Both the position numbers and the translations under genes were made by a program. Of a stretch of DNA of 64,000 nt, positions 41,271-48,975 are shown piece by piece (the stretch's first letter is position 1; every line of letters starts with the position of its first letter). The notes beneath the pieces were generated by a model that worked only from the letters and a program-made list of their open reading frames with translations, was not told where the DNA came from and made no database searches. The stretch comes from Terripilifer ovatus (GTDB lineage: Bacteria; Pseudomonadota; Alphaproteobacteria; Rhizobiales; Beijerinckiaceae). The stretch covers positions 236,801 through 300,800 of the forward strand of contig JARHVB010000083.1 of NCBI GenBank assembly GCA_029222685.1, read 5' to 3'.

Positions 41271-42371
41271 TTATTTCGCATCAAGAAGTATCTGGACCTG
41301 CCTGAGCGCCTCGGACGGCAGGGCATAGACCCGCGCCACCTCCGCCTGCAGATCGACGCCCGACAGCGGCTCGGTCACGAGACCTTCGCGATAGGCGGCG
41401 GCGTTCGCATCCGAATCGATGAACATCGCATCGAACGCCTGGCGCAATTGCGCCAGCCTGTTCGGCGATATCGCCGGCGGGGCTGCCAGCGCCCAGACGA
41501 GATCGCCTTCGCTGTCGAGAACGGACATCACTTGCCGGCCAAGCTCGTCGCGCGCCTCGTCACCGGCAGCCGCCACTCGCGTCTTCCACGCGAAAGGGGC
41601 GAGGCCGAAACGGGCAAGGAGCGCGATCTTGCCGTCGCGCAGCCAGTCGCCATGGCGTGCCTGCAGCAGGTTCATCGTATAGCCGCAGGCGGCCTCGATC
41701 TCTCCGTTCTCCAGCGAGCGCGACACATCGAACGTGTTGGAATAGCCGGCGACGATCCTGAATTGCGTGCCGGCGAATTCATTGAGCGCCATGAGGTGAG
41801 CCTGCCCGCGCGAGCCCGCGCCGAGCGTCCCGGCAAAGCCGGCATAGACCCTTGCATCGTCGAGCTGGCGCAGGATCGACTTGTGCCAGGCAAAGCAGAG
41901 AAAGGTTTCGCGCGTGCGGGCGCCGACATAGGCGATCTTTCGGAAGGCCCGCTCCAGGTCCGTTTCCGGATTCAGCGATGCGAAGAACGGATTGGCGCCG
42001 GCCAGCCCCAGAACGCTGCCGTCGGCGGGCGCCGCCTCGACGAGATGGCGCGCCGCCACCAGACCGCCGGCGCCGGGCATATTGCGCACCTGGATTTTCG
42101 GCGAACCCGGCAGAAATCGTCCCAGGTTCAGGCTCAGGAAGCGCGCCGACTGGAAATACGAGGCTTCGGGACTGAGCCGCAGACTGGCGAGTGAACCCGG
42201 CTCCGGCCGGATCGGCTGATCGATCCCCTGCCCCGGCGCGAAACCGACGATGATCGTGATCTCGGTTGGAAATGGCGCGGCATTCGTTTCGGATTGGGCG
42301 GCGGCGGGGCCGGACAGAGCGGCAACGGCCAGCACCACGTTCATTGCCTTGGTCTTGGCGCGGCCGGCCAT
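41271..42371 (-). CDS. Bug/TctC-family solute-binding protein (3, divergent)
   Basis: A 366-residue exported protein with signal peptide AMNVVLAVAALSGPAAA. The Bug opening is recognisable (ITIIVGFAPGQGIDQPIRPE), as are VRNMPGAGGLVAARHLVEAA and DGSVLGLAG, but the rest is distinct from the two neighbours and longer. The GFxPGxGxD form belongs to the sub-branch that often sits with uptake or degradation genes. It starts one base inside the stop of the COQ10-like gene, so it is probably co-transcribed with that housekeeping gene. Confidence 0.82.
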   Translation of the reverse strand: MAGRAKTKAMNVVLAVAALSGPAAAQSETNAAPFPTEITIIVGFAPGQGIDQPIRPEPGSLASLRLSPEASYFQSARFLSLNLGRFLPGSPKIQVRNMPGAGGLVAARHLVEAAPADGSVLGLAGANPFFASLNPETDLERAFRKIAYVGARTRETFLCFAWHKSILRQLDDARVYAGFAGTLGAGSRGQAHLMALNEFAGTQFRIVAGYSNTFDVSRSLENGEIEAACGYTMNLLQARHGDWLRDGKIALLARFGLAPFAWKTRVAAAGDEARDELGRQVMSVLDSEGDLVWALAAPPAISPNRLAQLRQAFDAMFIDSDANAAAYREGLVTEPLSGVDLQAEVARVYALPSEALRQVQILLDAK

Positions 42372-42865
42372 CAGGTCGACGCCGTGGTCCGTCTGGCGGC
42401 GGGTCCATACACGATATCAGCGCGGCGCTCGAAAGCCTCGGCGAATTTCCGGAACGCCGCATCGAACAGCCCGCCCATGAGGATGCCGAGCATGCGGCTG
42501 CGAAATTCGTAGTCGATGGCAAAATCGACGGTCGACGCTGCCGCCTGATCGGATGCCTCCGCCGCGTCGCGGAAGGTCCAGACATTCTCGAGATGGCTGA
42601 ACGGGCCGTCGATATATTCGACGAGAATCTTCTGCGCCGGCCGGTCGAGCGTCACCCGGCTGGTGAAGGATTCGCGGATCGCCTTGTAACCGACCGACAT
42701 TTCGGCAACGAGGACCTCGTTGCCGGCCGCGTCGGTCTGGCGGCGGCGCACGCGCAAGCCAGTGCACATGGGCAGAAACAGCGGGTATTTCTCGACATCC
42801 GCCACAAGATCGAACATTTCGGCGGCGGAATGCCGGACGCGCCGTGTGGTCTTGAAACTGGGCAT
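42371..42865 (-). CDS. COQ10/RatA-like START-domain protein
   Basis: A 164-residue SRPBCC-fold protein: TTRRVRHSAAEMFDLVADVEKYPLFLP, FTSRVTLDRP, IDGPFSHLENVWTF and DFAIDYEFRSRMLG. In bacteria this family is annotated as RatA-type toxin or coenzyme Q-binding protein; the eukaryotic COQ10 likeness and housekeeping context favour a quinone-related lipid-binding role. It is normally next to cinA in related genomes. Its stop overlaps the start of the third Bug gene. Confidence 0.9.
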   Translation of the reverse strand: MPSFKTTRRVRHSAAEMFDLVADVEKYPLFLPMCTGLRVRRRQTDAAGNEVLVAEMSVGYKAIRESFTSRVTLDRPAQKILVEYIDGPFSHLENVWTFRDAAEASDQAAASTVDFAIDYEFRSRMLGILMGGLFDAAFRKFAEAFERRADIVYGPAARRTTAST

Positions 42866-42932
42866 GAAAATCCGTCGCGGCTGTTAAGGCCGCCTCATAC
42901 CACAGGGCGGCGGCGAAACGCCACTGGACCCG

Positions 42933-43037
42933 CTAGAGCTTTTTCGGTTCTGATGGAATCAGAACCGAGCTCTAGGTTTTTGTTTTGAGGCATTTTCTTC
43001 ACGCGAACCGGCATCCACTTCGCTCGAAAATGCTCTA
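42933..43037. repeat. Hyphomicrobiales-type intergenic palindromic repeat
   Basis: Two linked palindromes. The first is AGAGCT...GGTTCTGAT-GGA-ATCAGAACC...GAGCTCT (42935-42973). The second starts GCATTTTCTTCACGCGAACC and returns as GAAAATGC (42990-43032). The GCGAACCGG-N-ATCCACTTCGCT core is familiar from repeats scattered in many Hyphomicrobiales genomes. Its end supplies the stop codon (43035-43037) of the binding-protein gene beside it. Confidence 0.75.
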
Positions 43038-44006
43038 ATTGGCAATATAGGCTTTGATCTGATCCGACATGAACTCATCGGCCGTGTGAGGCTTCTGCAG
43101 CTCACCCATTTTCAGCATCATGTCGATCACCGCCTGCCAGCGGTCTGGCTTCACCCGATAGTCCCACTTCGGCAGCGGCATCGTCTTGAGCAAGGCAGGG
43201 TCGAGACCCGTATATTCCGCTACGTTTCGGCGGGCGCGATCTTCATCCTCGTTCATGTATTGTATAGCCTCGCGCATGGTACGCGCGAATGCCTCGACGG
43301 CCTGCGGATTCTTCTTGGCAAAGATGGAGGTTGAATACCAGACGCCAATCGGTTGTTCGGGCACGGATTCAACGAAGTGCCATGACAAGACCCGGCCAAC
43401 TCCAGATGACTGAAGCATCGTTGTGTAGGGATCGACAGTCACGATCGCATCGACTTGCCTGGATTTCAGGAGATCCGCCTGCGACGGTGTCGGGGTTTCG
43501 ACGATGCCCACTTTCGAGATGTCGACGCCGGCTTTTTGCAGGACGAATTGCGCGGCGATGGTCTGCTGTCCGTGCAGTCCGGAGACGGAGATGCGCTTGC
43601 CGGAAAGGTCGGCCAGACTCCGATATGGCGAATCCTTGAGAACGACGATGGAACCGGAGTCGGGCGGGCTCGCCCGTGACGTCTCGTTCTGAGCCACGGC
43701 CATGAGATCGAAGCCACGCTCGCTTGCCTGCATAGCGACGCCCGGAATGGCAAGGAGAATATCGACCGCGCCACTTTTTTGCGCTGCGATCGCCTCCTGG
43801 CCATTGCGGAACTCGACCAGCGTAACGTCCAGGCCATTCTTACCGAACATGCCTTGCTTTTGAGCCACCGACAGATCGGTAGAAGCAGCGAACTTCAGGG
43901 TTCCGATGTTGAGTTTGTGAAGTGGCGCTTGTGCCCAGGCCGCATGGCTGACTGCAACAAGCACGGCCGATATAGCGAGGCCTTCCCAAATGCGGAGTAT
44001 GGACAT
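43035..44006 (-). CDS. ABC transporter substrate-binding protein, NMT1/SsuA-like
   Basis: A 323-residue exported protein (signal peptide AISAVLVAVSHAAWA). It has the two-lobed NMT1/SsuA pattern: LNIGTLKFAASTDLSVAQKQ, GLDVTLVEFRNGQEAIAAQK, LAIPGVAMQASERGF, LSGKRISVSGLHGQQT and VDAIVTVDPYTTML. Such proteins deliver nitrate, sulfonates, taurine or thiamine precursors. No permease or ATPase gene is adjacent, so it is an orphan. The last codons and stop come from the palindromic repeat, so the native C-terminus may have been altered. Confidence 0.88.
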   Translation of the reverse strand: MSILRIWEGLAISAVLVAVSHAAWAQAPLHKLNIGTLKFAASTDLSVAQKQGMFGKNGLDVTLVEFRNGQEAIAAQKSGAVDILLAIPGVAMQASERGFDLMAVAQNETSRASPPDSGSIVVLKDSPYRSLADLSGKRISVSGLHGQQTIAAQFVLQKAGVDISKVGIVETPTPSQADLLKSRQVDAIVTVDPYTTMLQSSGVGRVLSWHFVESVPEQPIGVWYSTSIFAKKNPQAVEAFARTMREAIQYMNEDEDRARRNVAEYTGLDPALLKTMPLPKWDYRVKPDRWQAVIDMMLKMGELQKPHTADEFMSDQIKAYIAN

Positions 44007-44121
44007 CTCTTCCCCTGGTCGTCCGACGCAAGCGGACGCGCCTATGTTTTATATTGGCTGAGTATCGATGATCTTGCCGGCGGTCGCAAGCTGCGCTCGT
44101 GCTAGGACTGCCGGCGATCCG

Positions 44122-44427
44122 TTATTCTTCCGGCTCGGTCGTGAACAGCAACGGATAGCCCTTGGCGCGGCCGGCCTCGGTCGCGCGCGTCGCCTTGGTC
44201 TCGGCGACATCCTGCGTAAAGACCGCGACGACGCAGGCGCCCTTGCGATGCGCGGTCATCATCACCTGATAGGCCTGGTCCTCGCTCATGCGGAACTCGC
44301 CCTTCAGGATCGCCACGACAAACTCCCGTGGCGTAAAGTCGTCGTTGATCAGGATGACCTTGTGCAGGCGCGGACGCTGCACCTGCAATTTGACCTTGGT
44401 CTTTGGCTTGGTGACGATATCGCTCAT
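44122..44427 (-). CDS. clpS: ATP-dependent Clp protease adaptor ClpS
   Basis: A 101-residue adaptor that delivers N-degron substrates to ClpAP. The core PRLHKVILINDDFTPREFVV, MSEDQAYQVMMTAHRKGACV and TKATRATEAGRAKGYPL is diagnostic, including the Asn-Asp-Asp pocket residues and the MMTAH helix. No clpA follows in the window; the downstream gene is the NMT1-like binding protein, 115 nt away. Confidence 0.96.
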   Translation of the reverse strand: MSDIVTKPKTKVKLQVQRPRLHKVILINDDFTPREFVVAILKGEFRMSEDQAYQVMMTAHRKGACVVAVFTQDVAETKATRATEAGRAKGYPLLFTTEPEE

Positions 44428-44497
44428 CGGAAGTCTTCCGGCGCCCCGGCAGCCATTTTCCTACAATATGTAGCTACCGTCCACCGGTAAGCTGAAC

Positions 44498-44530
44498 AAC
44501 AAAAAGCCCGGCCGTGGGGCCGGGCCTTTC
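44498..44530 (-). terminator. Intrinsic terminator of the gene at 44549
   Basis: On the minus strand an 8-bp GC stem (44525-44506) with a 4-nt loop is followed by TTTTTGTTGTT. It lies 18 nt after the stop of the small exported protein. Confidence 0.88.
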
Positions 44531-44548
44531 GTCCTTAACGGAATCGGA

Positions 44549-44926
44549 CTACCTCGTGGGCTTGCCGCTGGTCACGCCCTGGTCGGTCGTTTCCTGCTTG
44601 ATGTCGTTGGTGCGCTGCTGCTGCGCGTCTTTACGCGTCGTTGCACCGGGCGCGCCCGGAGGCGCACGGGTAGAGGCAGCCGTGGCGCCCTGATCGGTGG
44701 TCGATTGCTTCGCGTCATTGACGCGCTGCTCGCGACGATCCTCGCGGTCGATACCGCCGCCGGGCGAACCGGCCGGGGCGCGTGCGCCCGGACGAGTGCC
44801 GGAATCCGTGGTGTTGTCGGTTGGGCGGGTATTGCTGGTGGCCGGAGCCTGCGCCATCGCGGCAACGCCCATCGTCAACGAAAGGGCGCCCGCCAACGTG
44901 GCGATCGTGATGGATTTGCTGAGCAT
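44549..44926 (-). CDS. Small exported protein with internal repeat
   Basis: A 125-residue protein: signal peptide (ATLAGALSLTMGVAAMA, cut before QA), then a hydrophilic, probably disordered chain. It contains a duplication, QRVNDAKQSTTDQGATAAS and QRTNDIKQETTDQGVTSGK, separated by a Pro/Gly/Ala linker. I chose the ATG at 44926, which has GGGAG 8 nt upstream. A perfect stress-type promoter lies 40 nt upstream and a strong terminator follows, so it is a single-gene unit probably made under general stress. No family recognised. Confidence 0.75.
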   Translation of the reverse strand: MLSKSITIATLAGALSLTMGVAAMAQAPATSNTRPTDNTTDSGTRPGARAPAGSPGGGIDREDRREQRVNDAKQSTTDQGATAASTRAPPGAPGATTRKDAQQQRTNDIKQETTDQGVTSGKPTR

Positions 44927-44966
44927 AATAAATCTCCCGTTTCGACCGTGCTCGGTCATGCGGGAA

Positions 44967-44991
44967 AACGGCCGGCGTCAGAACTGGTTCC
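44967..44991 (-). promoter_or_regulatory. EcfG-type (general stress sigma) promoter
   Basis: On the minus strand GGAAC (44991-44987), 16 nt, CGTT (44970-44967): an exact consensus match. The -10 ends 40 nt before the start codon of the small exported protein. Confidence 0.65.
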
Positions 44992-45084
44992 AGATTTTGT
45001 CAATCTTATTATAGCCATAGTAGCTATTGCGATAGCGCTTTGTGATGGAACCTTCATGGGCGCGGAACGTCATGAGGGGTTGCG

Positions 45085-48000
45085 TCAATATTCCCATTCG
45101 ACGCCGACACCCACCGAGGTCCTGCCGTCGGCGCCGACTTCGCCGACGCCGCGGATGCGCTTGGTAATGTCGACGTTGACGCCCAGTGTCGATTGCTCCG
45201 GCTTGGCGCCGGCCCTCACGCCAACGCTGATCCTGTCGGAGATATAGCGCGAGGCGCCGGCACTGACGCCATTCTTGTCCTCGCGCACATCGAGCGTGTC
45301 AACGCCGAGCGATTGCCGCAGTTTGTCGAAAACGCCGAGGCCACCGCCTGCGCCGGTGAACTGCGCCACTGTCTGCGCCAGCATGACAGCCTGGAACGCC
45401 GACAGGCCGCCGGACGGCTTGGCGAAAAGAATGCGCGACAGCACTTCATCGGACGGCAATTGCGGCTGCGACGAGAACGAGAATGTCGGCTCCGCTGCGG
45501 CGCCCGTCACATTTACCTGCAGGGTTGCATCCGACGCCGAGGTTTCAGCCACGAAGTCGATTTCCGGCGACAGGCCGCCGGTGAAGGTGAGCTTGCCGCG
45601 GGTAATTTCGATGCGCTTGCCGGCGATACTGATCGAGCCGCGGCGCATATCGAACTGGCCGATGGCCGCGGGCTTCTGCACGGTGCCGCTGAGACGCAGA
45701 TCGCCGCCGAATTCCGCATCGATGCCGCGGCCGCGCACAAATATGCGCGCCGGCGCGGACACCGAGAGATCGAGCGTGGCGTCGAACGCCGAGCGCGCCT
45801 TGGCCTGCGCCTTTGCCTTCTTTTCAAGCGCCATGATTTCGCGGGCGAAGGGACCGGGATCGATATGCTTGGCATTCGGCAACGGCCGCAGCGAGATCGG
45901 CAGGCGTTCCGGCACCGTCACGTCCATCGAGTTGAATGTAACCTTGCCGGAAATATTCGGCTTGCGGCCGAGCGCGCCGCCAAGAGCGATATCGAAATCA
46001 GCGATGCTGGAAACGCTTTGCGTTGCGCTGATCTGCGCATTGCGGCCGGTGATGTGCAGAGTGCCGGGAAAGCTGGCGGCGGCGTCGATGGCGACGCGGC
46101 CATTGCCGCTGATCCGACCGCCGTTGCGCGTGGTCGCCGACAATTGCACGATGTTGAGTTCGCGGCCCGAGCCCGTCAGCCGTGCGCTCAGGTTATCGAG
46201 CTTGATGCCGTTGAGCGGATCGGAGAAAGAGCCGCCGTTCATCGTCACCGTGCCGGACACCTGCGGTGCATCGAAGCCACCGGAAAGTTTCAGATCGACC
46301 GCCGCCTTGCCGGAGACGGTCTGGCCGTTGGCGGCGAGCATGGTGTTGGCGGCCGCGGCGTCGATAGTTCCGCGCGCACCAAGATCGAGGCGGCGCGATC
46401 CGTCAATGGGAACGCGGCCGGATATCTGCAGATTGCCCGCAGCACCCGCTGCGACCTGCGCGGTGAGCGTGGTGGATGTTCCTTCAAGCCTTCCATTGGC
46501 ATTGATATCTAGCGCGGGCACGCCGGATGAGCGCAACTGCGGGTCGGACAGTTTGGCGATGCGGACCTTCCAGTCGCCGGACGGCGCTGCTGCGGAGCCC
46601 TGCAGGCGCACGTCGCCATCGAGCGTGCCGCTGAGAGTCAAGGTCGGCGAGGCGAGCACCAGCAGGCCGAGCGGCAGAGATTTCATATCCAGCGCGACGT
46701 CGAGCGTCTTGCCGGCGCGGCCTGTCGCCGTCAACCGGCCGCTGTCGGCAGCGATGGTGATACGGTCGAAGGACAGGGTTTCGTTCTGCCAGGTCAATGT
46801 GGCTGGCGTTGCCAGGGCGATGCGCCTCCCCGCACGGCGGGCGTTGAAGGAGGCGATGTCGACACGCAAACGTTCGCCCGGCGTCATCGTCGCCTTGCCG
46901 TCGATGAGAAAGCCTTTTGCCTCGCCGTTCAGGTCGAACGCCGTCGATGCCTGATTGCCGCGCGCGACGATACGAAGGCGCGGGATGTCGGTGCCTTGCG
47001 CCTTGGCGTTCTCGATCGTTGCCGTCGCATCGATCGTCGGTTTGCGCAGCAGATCGGCGCCCTTGCCGCGCAGGTCGAGACGTCCCACCGTGATGTCGCC
47101 GGCGCGGATGCCGCTACCCGATGCCGTCACGTCGGCCGATTGCGTTCCGCCCGTGGCATCGAGCGCAATGTCGGCGGTGAGGCGTCCCTGCATGTCGCGC
47201 AAAGCGAAAGCCGACAGGTCTTCCAGCGCCGGCGCGGTGATCGTCAGCTTGCCGGAGGCAAGGCCCGACGGCGCCACGCTTCCATTGGCCTTGATGGTGG
47301 CGCGGCCGACAGCGATCTCCGATGGCGCGACCGTCCAGCCGCTGGCGGATTTCGCAACGGCCAGCGTGCCGCTCGCGGCTCGATTGTCGACATCGCCGTC
47401 GAGCTTCAGGACGAGATCCGGTAGATTGAGAACATCCTTGCCGGTAATATTCATCTGCAGGTGCCGGATCGGACGGCCTGCCGCGGTGGCGTTTTCCACC
47501 GTGAGCGCGCCGTTGGCATTGGGATGCCTCGGATTGCCGGTGGCGGTCATGGCGAGATTGGCGATGCCGGTCAGTCGCTCGTCGAGCGCCGTGAGATTCG
47601 AGATCGACGCATCAACCTGCAGAGCAGGACCGCCGCCGGCCTTCACGGACGACAGTTTCGCCCTGACGTTCTGGCCGGCGACATCGAGTGCGCTGGTGCC
47701 AAATCCGGCATCGGAATATTCGATGGGCCCATTCAGGGTCAGGGTGCGGCCGACCAGGCGGTCGAGCACCGGTGTTCCCGTCGAAAGATTGGCGAGCTTG
47801 CCGTCGATCTTCGCGGCAAACGCGCCGGCCTTGAATCTAGCGTCGAGGTCGAGCGCCAGATCGGCACTGCCGGCCAGCGGCCGCTCCACGATCTGGCCGA
47901 GCGGCGCGATATCGGGCATGGCAAGCTGCAGCCTGCCCTTCAACTGTTCGGTGCTGAGCGCGCCGGCATAGCGGATCGACGCCGAGGCGGTTGCGAGTTT

Positions 48001-48975
48001 GAGGTCGTCGAACATCCAGCCGCCGGCAGCCGGGATGCGCCCGCTTGAATTGATCGTCATCGGATCGGCGAAGAGCGCGGCAAAACGCTCCGGCACGAGG
48101 GCCGAAATCCTGCCGCTGCCGTTGAGCGAGAACTGGCGATCCGTGCCTGCCTTCTGCAACCGCGCATCGGCCTGCGCACCGACCTTCTCGCCGGCGGAAA
48201 GTGTCAGCCGCGCCGAAAAGTCATCGAGCTTGCCATCGCCCTTCACATCGAGGTCGACCGGCGGCTTGCCGTCGATATTAAGCGCGCTGGCGACAACGCC
48301 GCCGGCAGGCTCCTTCGCCGAGATCGCCAATGTGAGATTGGTGGTCTTGGGGTCGTAGTTCAGCTTCGCGCCGATGGCGCCCGGAGCGTCGAGACGCTGG
48401 GCCGCGATATCGACATCTGTGCCGACGGAGCTGTCGCCGATCTTTGCGTGGCCGCCGAGGCCGATGCGGGCCGCCTGCCCCACCACGTCCTGTCCCAGGG
48501 CCAGTTCGCCAAGACGGAAGCTGCGGATATCGACCAGCACCGGCAGATCGGGGATCATGGATTTCGGGTCGAAGGGCGCGGTTTCGGCAGGCGCAGGCGC
48601 GGTGCTGCTGAGGGGCTTGCGCAGGACTTCCGCTTTGCCTGCATCGAGGCCATCGACTTCAAGGCGGCCGCGCAAGAGCGCCACGCGGCTCCATACCAGC
48701 CGCGCGCGATCGAGCCTGAACCAGACGCCGTCGCGATCGGCGATCGAAACGTCGCGGATGGTCGAGTCCGACGACAGCGCGCCGTCGACCGCGCCGATGG
48801 AGATGATCATGTCAGGCGAGGACAGCATGCGCGAGATGAAGGAAGCGAGCACGCCCTTGTCTTCTTCCGCGCCCTGCAGAACGCTGCGGCCGGCCCAAAA
48901 CCCGGTCGCCAGCACGGCGACGAGCGCGAGAGCGATGAAATTGCGCCAGGAGGAGAGCGTGCGAAGTGCTGCCAT
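45085..48975 (-). CDS. tamB: Translocation and assembly module subunit TamB
   Basis: A 1,296-residue inner-membrane-anchored periplasmic protein. One N-terminal span (FIALALVAVLATGFWAG) is followed by a very long chain of beta-strand repeats (AsmA/TamB-like, Asp/Gly/Leu-rich) forming a lipid-conducting groove. The C-terminal DUF490 domain includes GSISIAGKRIEITRGKLTFT and ends in the aromatic GVGVEWEY, which docks on TamA. The family moves phospholipids or helps insert outer-membrane proteins. It overlaps tamA by one base. Confidence 0.95.
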   Translation of the reverse strand: MAALRTLSSWRNFIALALVAVLATGFWAGRSVLQGAEEDKGVLASFISRMLSSPDMIISIGAVDGALSSDSTIRDVSIADRDGVWFRLDRARLVWSRVALLRGRLEVDGLDAGKAEVLRKPLSSTAPAPAETAPFDPKSMIPDLPVLVDIRSFRLGELALGQDVVGQAARIGLGGHAKIGDSSVGTDVDIAAQRLDAPGAIGAKLNYDPKTTNLTLAISAKEPAGGVVASALNIDGKPPVDLDVKGDGKLDDFSARLTLSAGEKVGAQADARLQKAGTDRQFSLNGSGRISALVPERFAALFADPMTINSSGRIPAAGGWMFDDLKLATASASIRYAGALSTEQLKGRLQLAMPDIAPLGQIVERPLAGSADLALDLDARFKAGAFAAKIDGKLANLSTGTPVLDRLVGRTLTLNGPIEYSDAGFGTSALDVAGQNVRAKLSSVKAGGGPALQVDASISNLTALDERLTGIANLAMTATGNPRHPNANGALTVENATAAGRPIRHLQMNITGKDVLNLPDLVLKLDGDVDNRAASGTLAVAKSASGWTVAPSEIAVGRATIKANGSVAPSGLASGKLTITAPALEDLSAFALRDMQGRLTADIALDATGGTQSADVTASGSGIRAGDITVGRLDLRGKGADLLRKPTIDATATIENAKAQGTDIPRLRIVARGNQASTAFDLNGEAKGFLIDGKATMTPGERLRVDIASFNARRAGRRIALATPATLTWQNETLSFDRITIAADSGRLTATGRAGKTLDVALDMKSLPLGLLVLASPTLTLSGTLDGDVRLQGSAAAPSGDWKVRIAKLSDPQLRSSGVPALDINANGRLEGTSTTLTAQVAAGAAGNLQISGRVPIDGSRRLDLGARGTIDAAAANTMLAANGQTVSGKAAVDLKLSGGFDAPQVSGTVTMNGGSFSDPLNGIKLDNLSARLTGSGRELNIVQLSATTRNGGRISGNGRVAIDAAASFPGTLHITGRNAQISATQSVSSIADFDIALGGALGRKPNISGKVTFNSMDVTVPERLPISLRPLPNAKHIDPGPFAREIMALEKKAKAQAKARSAFDATLDLSVSAPARIFVRGRGIDAEFGGDLRLSGTVQKPAAIGQFDMRRGSISIAGKRIEITRGKLTFTGGLSPEIDFVAETSASDATLQVNVTGAAAEPTFSFSSQPQLPSDEVLSRILFAKPSGGLSAFQAVMLAQTVAQFTGAGGGLGVFDKLRQSLGVDTLDVREDKNGVSAGASRYISDRISVGVRAGAKPEQSTLGVNVDITKRIRGVGEVGADGRTSVGVGVEWEY

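Noticed and set aside
42250-42988. A 240-residue plus-strand frame crossing the COQ10-like gene and the repeat
   Set aside because: It is antisense to a conserved gene and ends in the palindromic repeat; no domain is seen.
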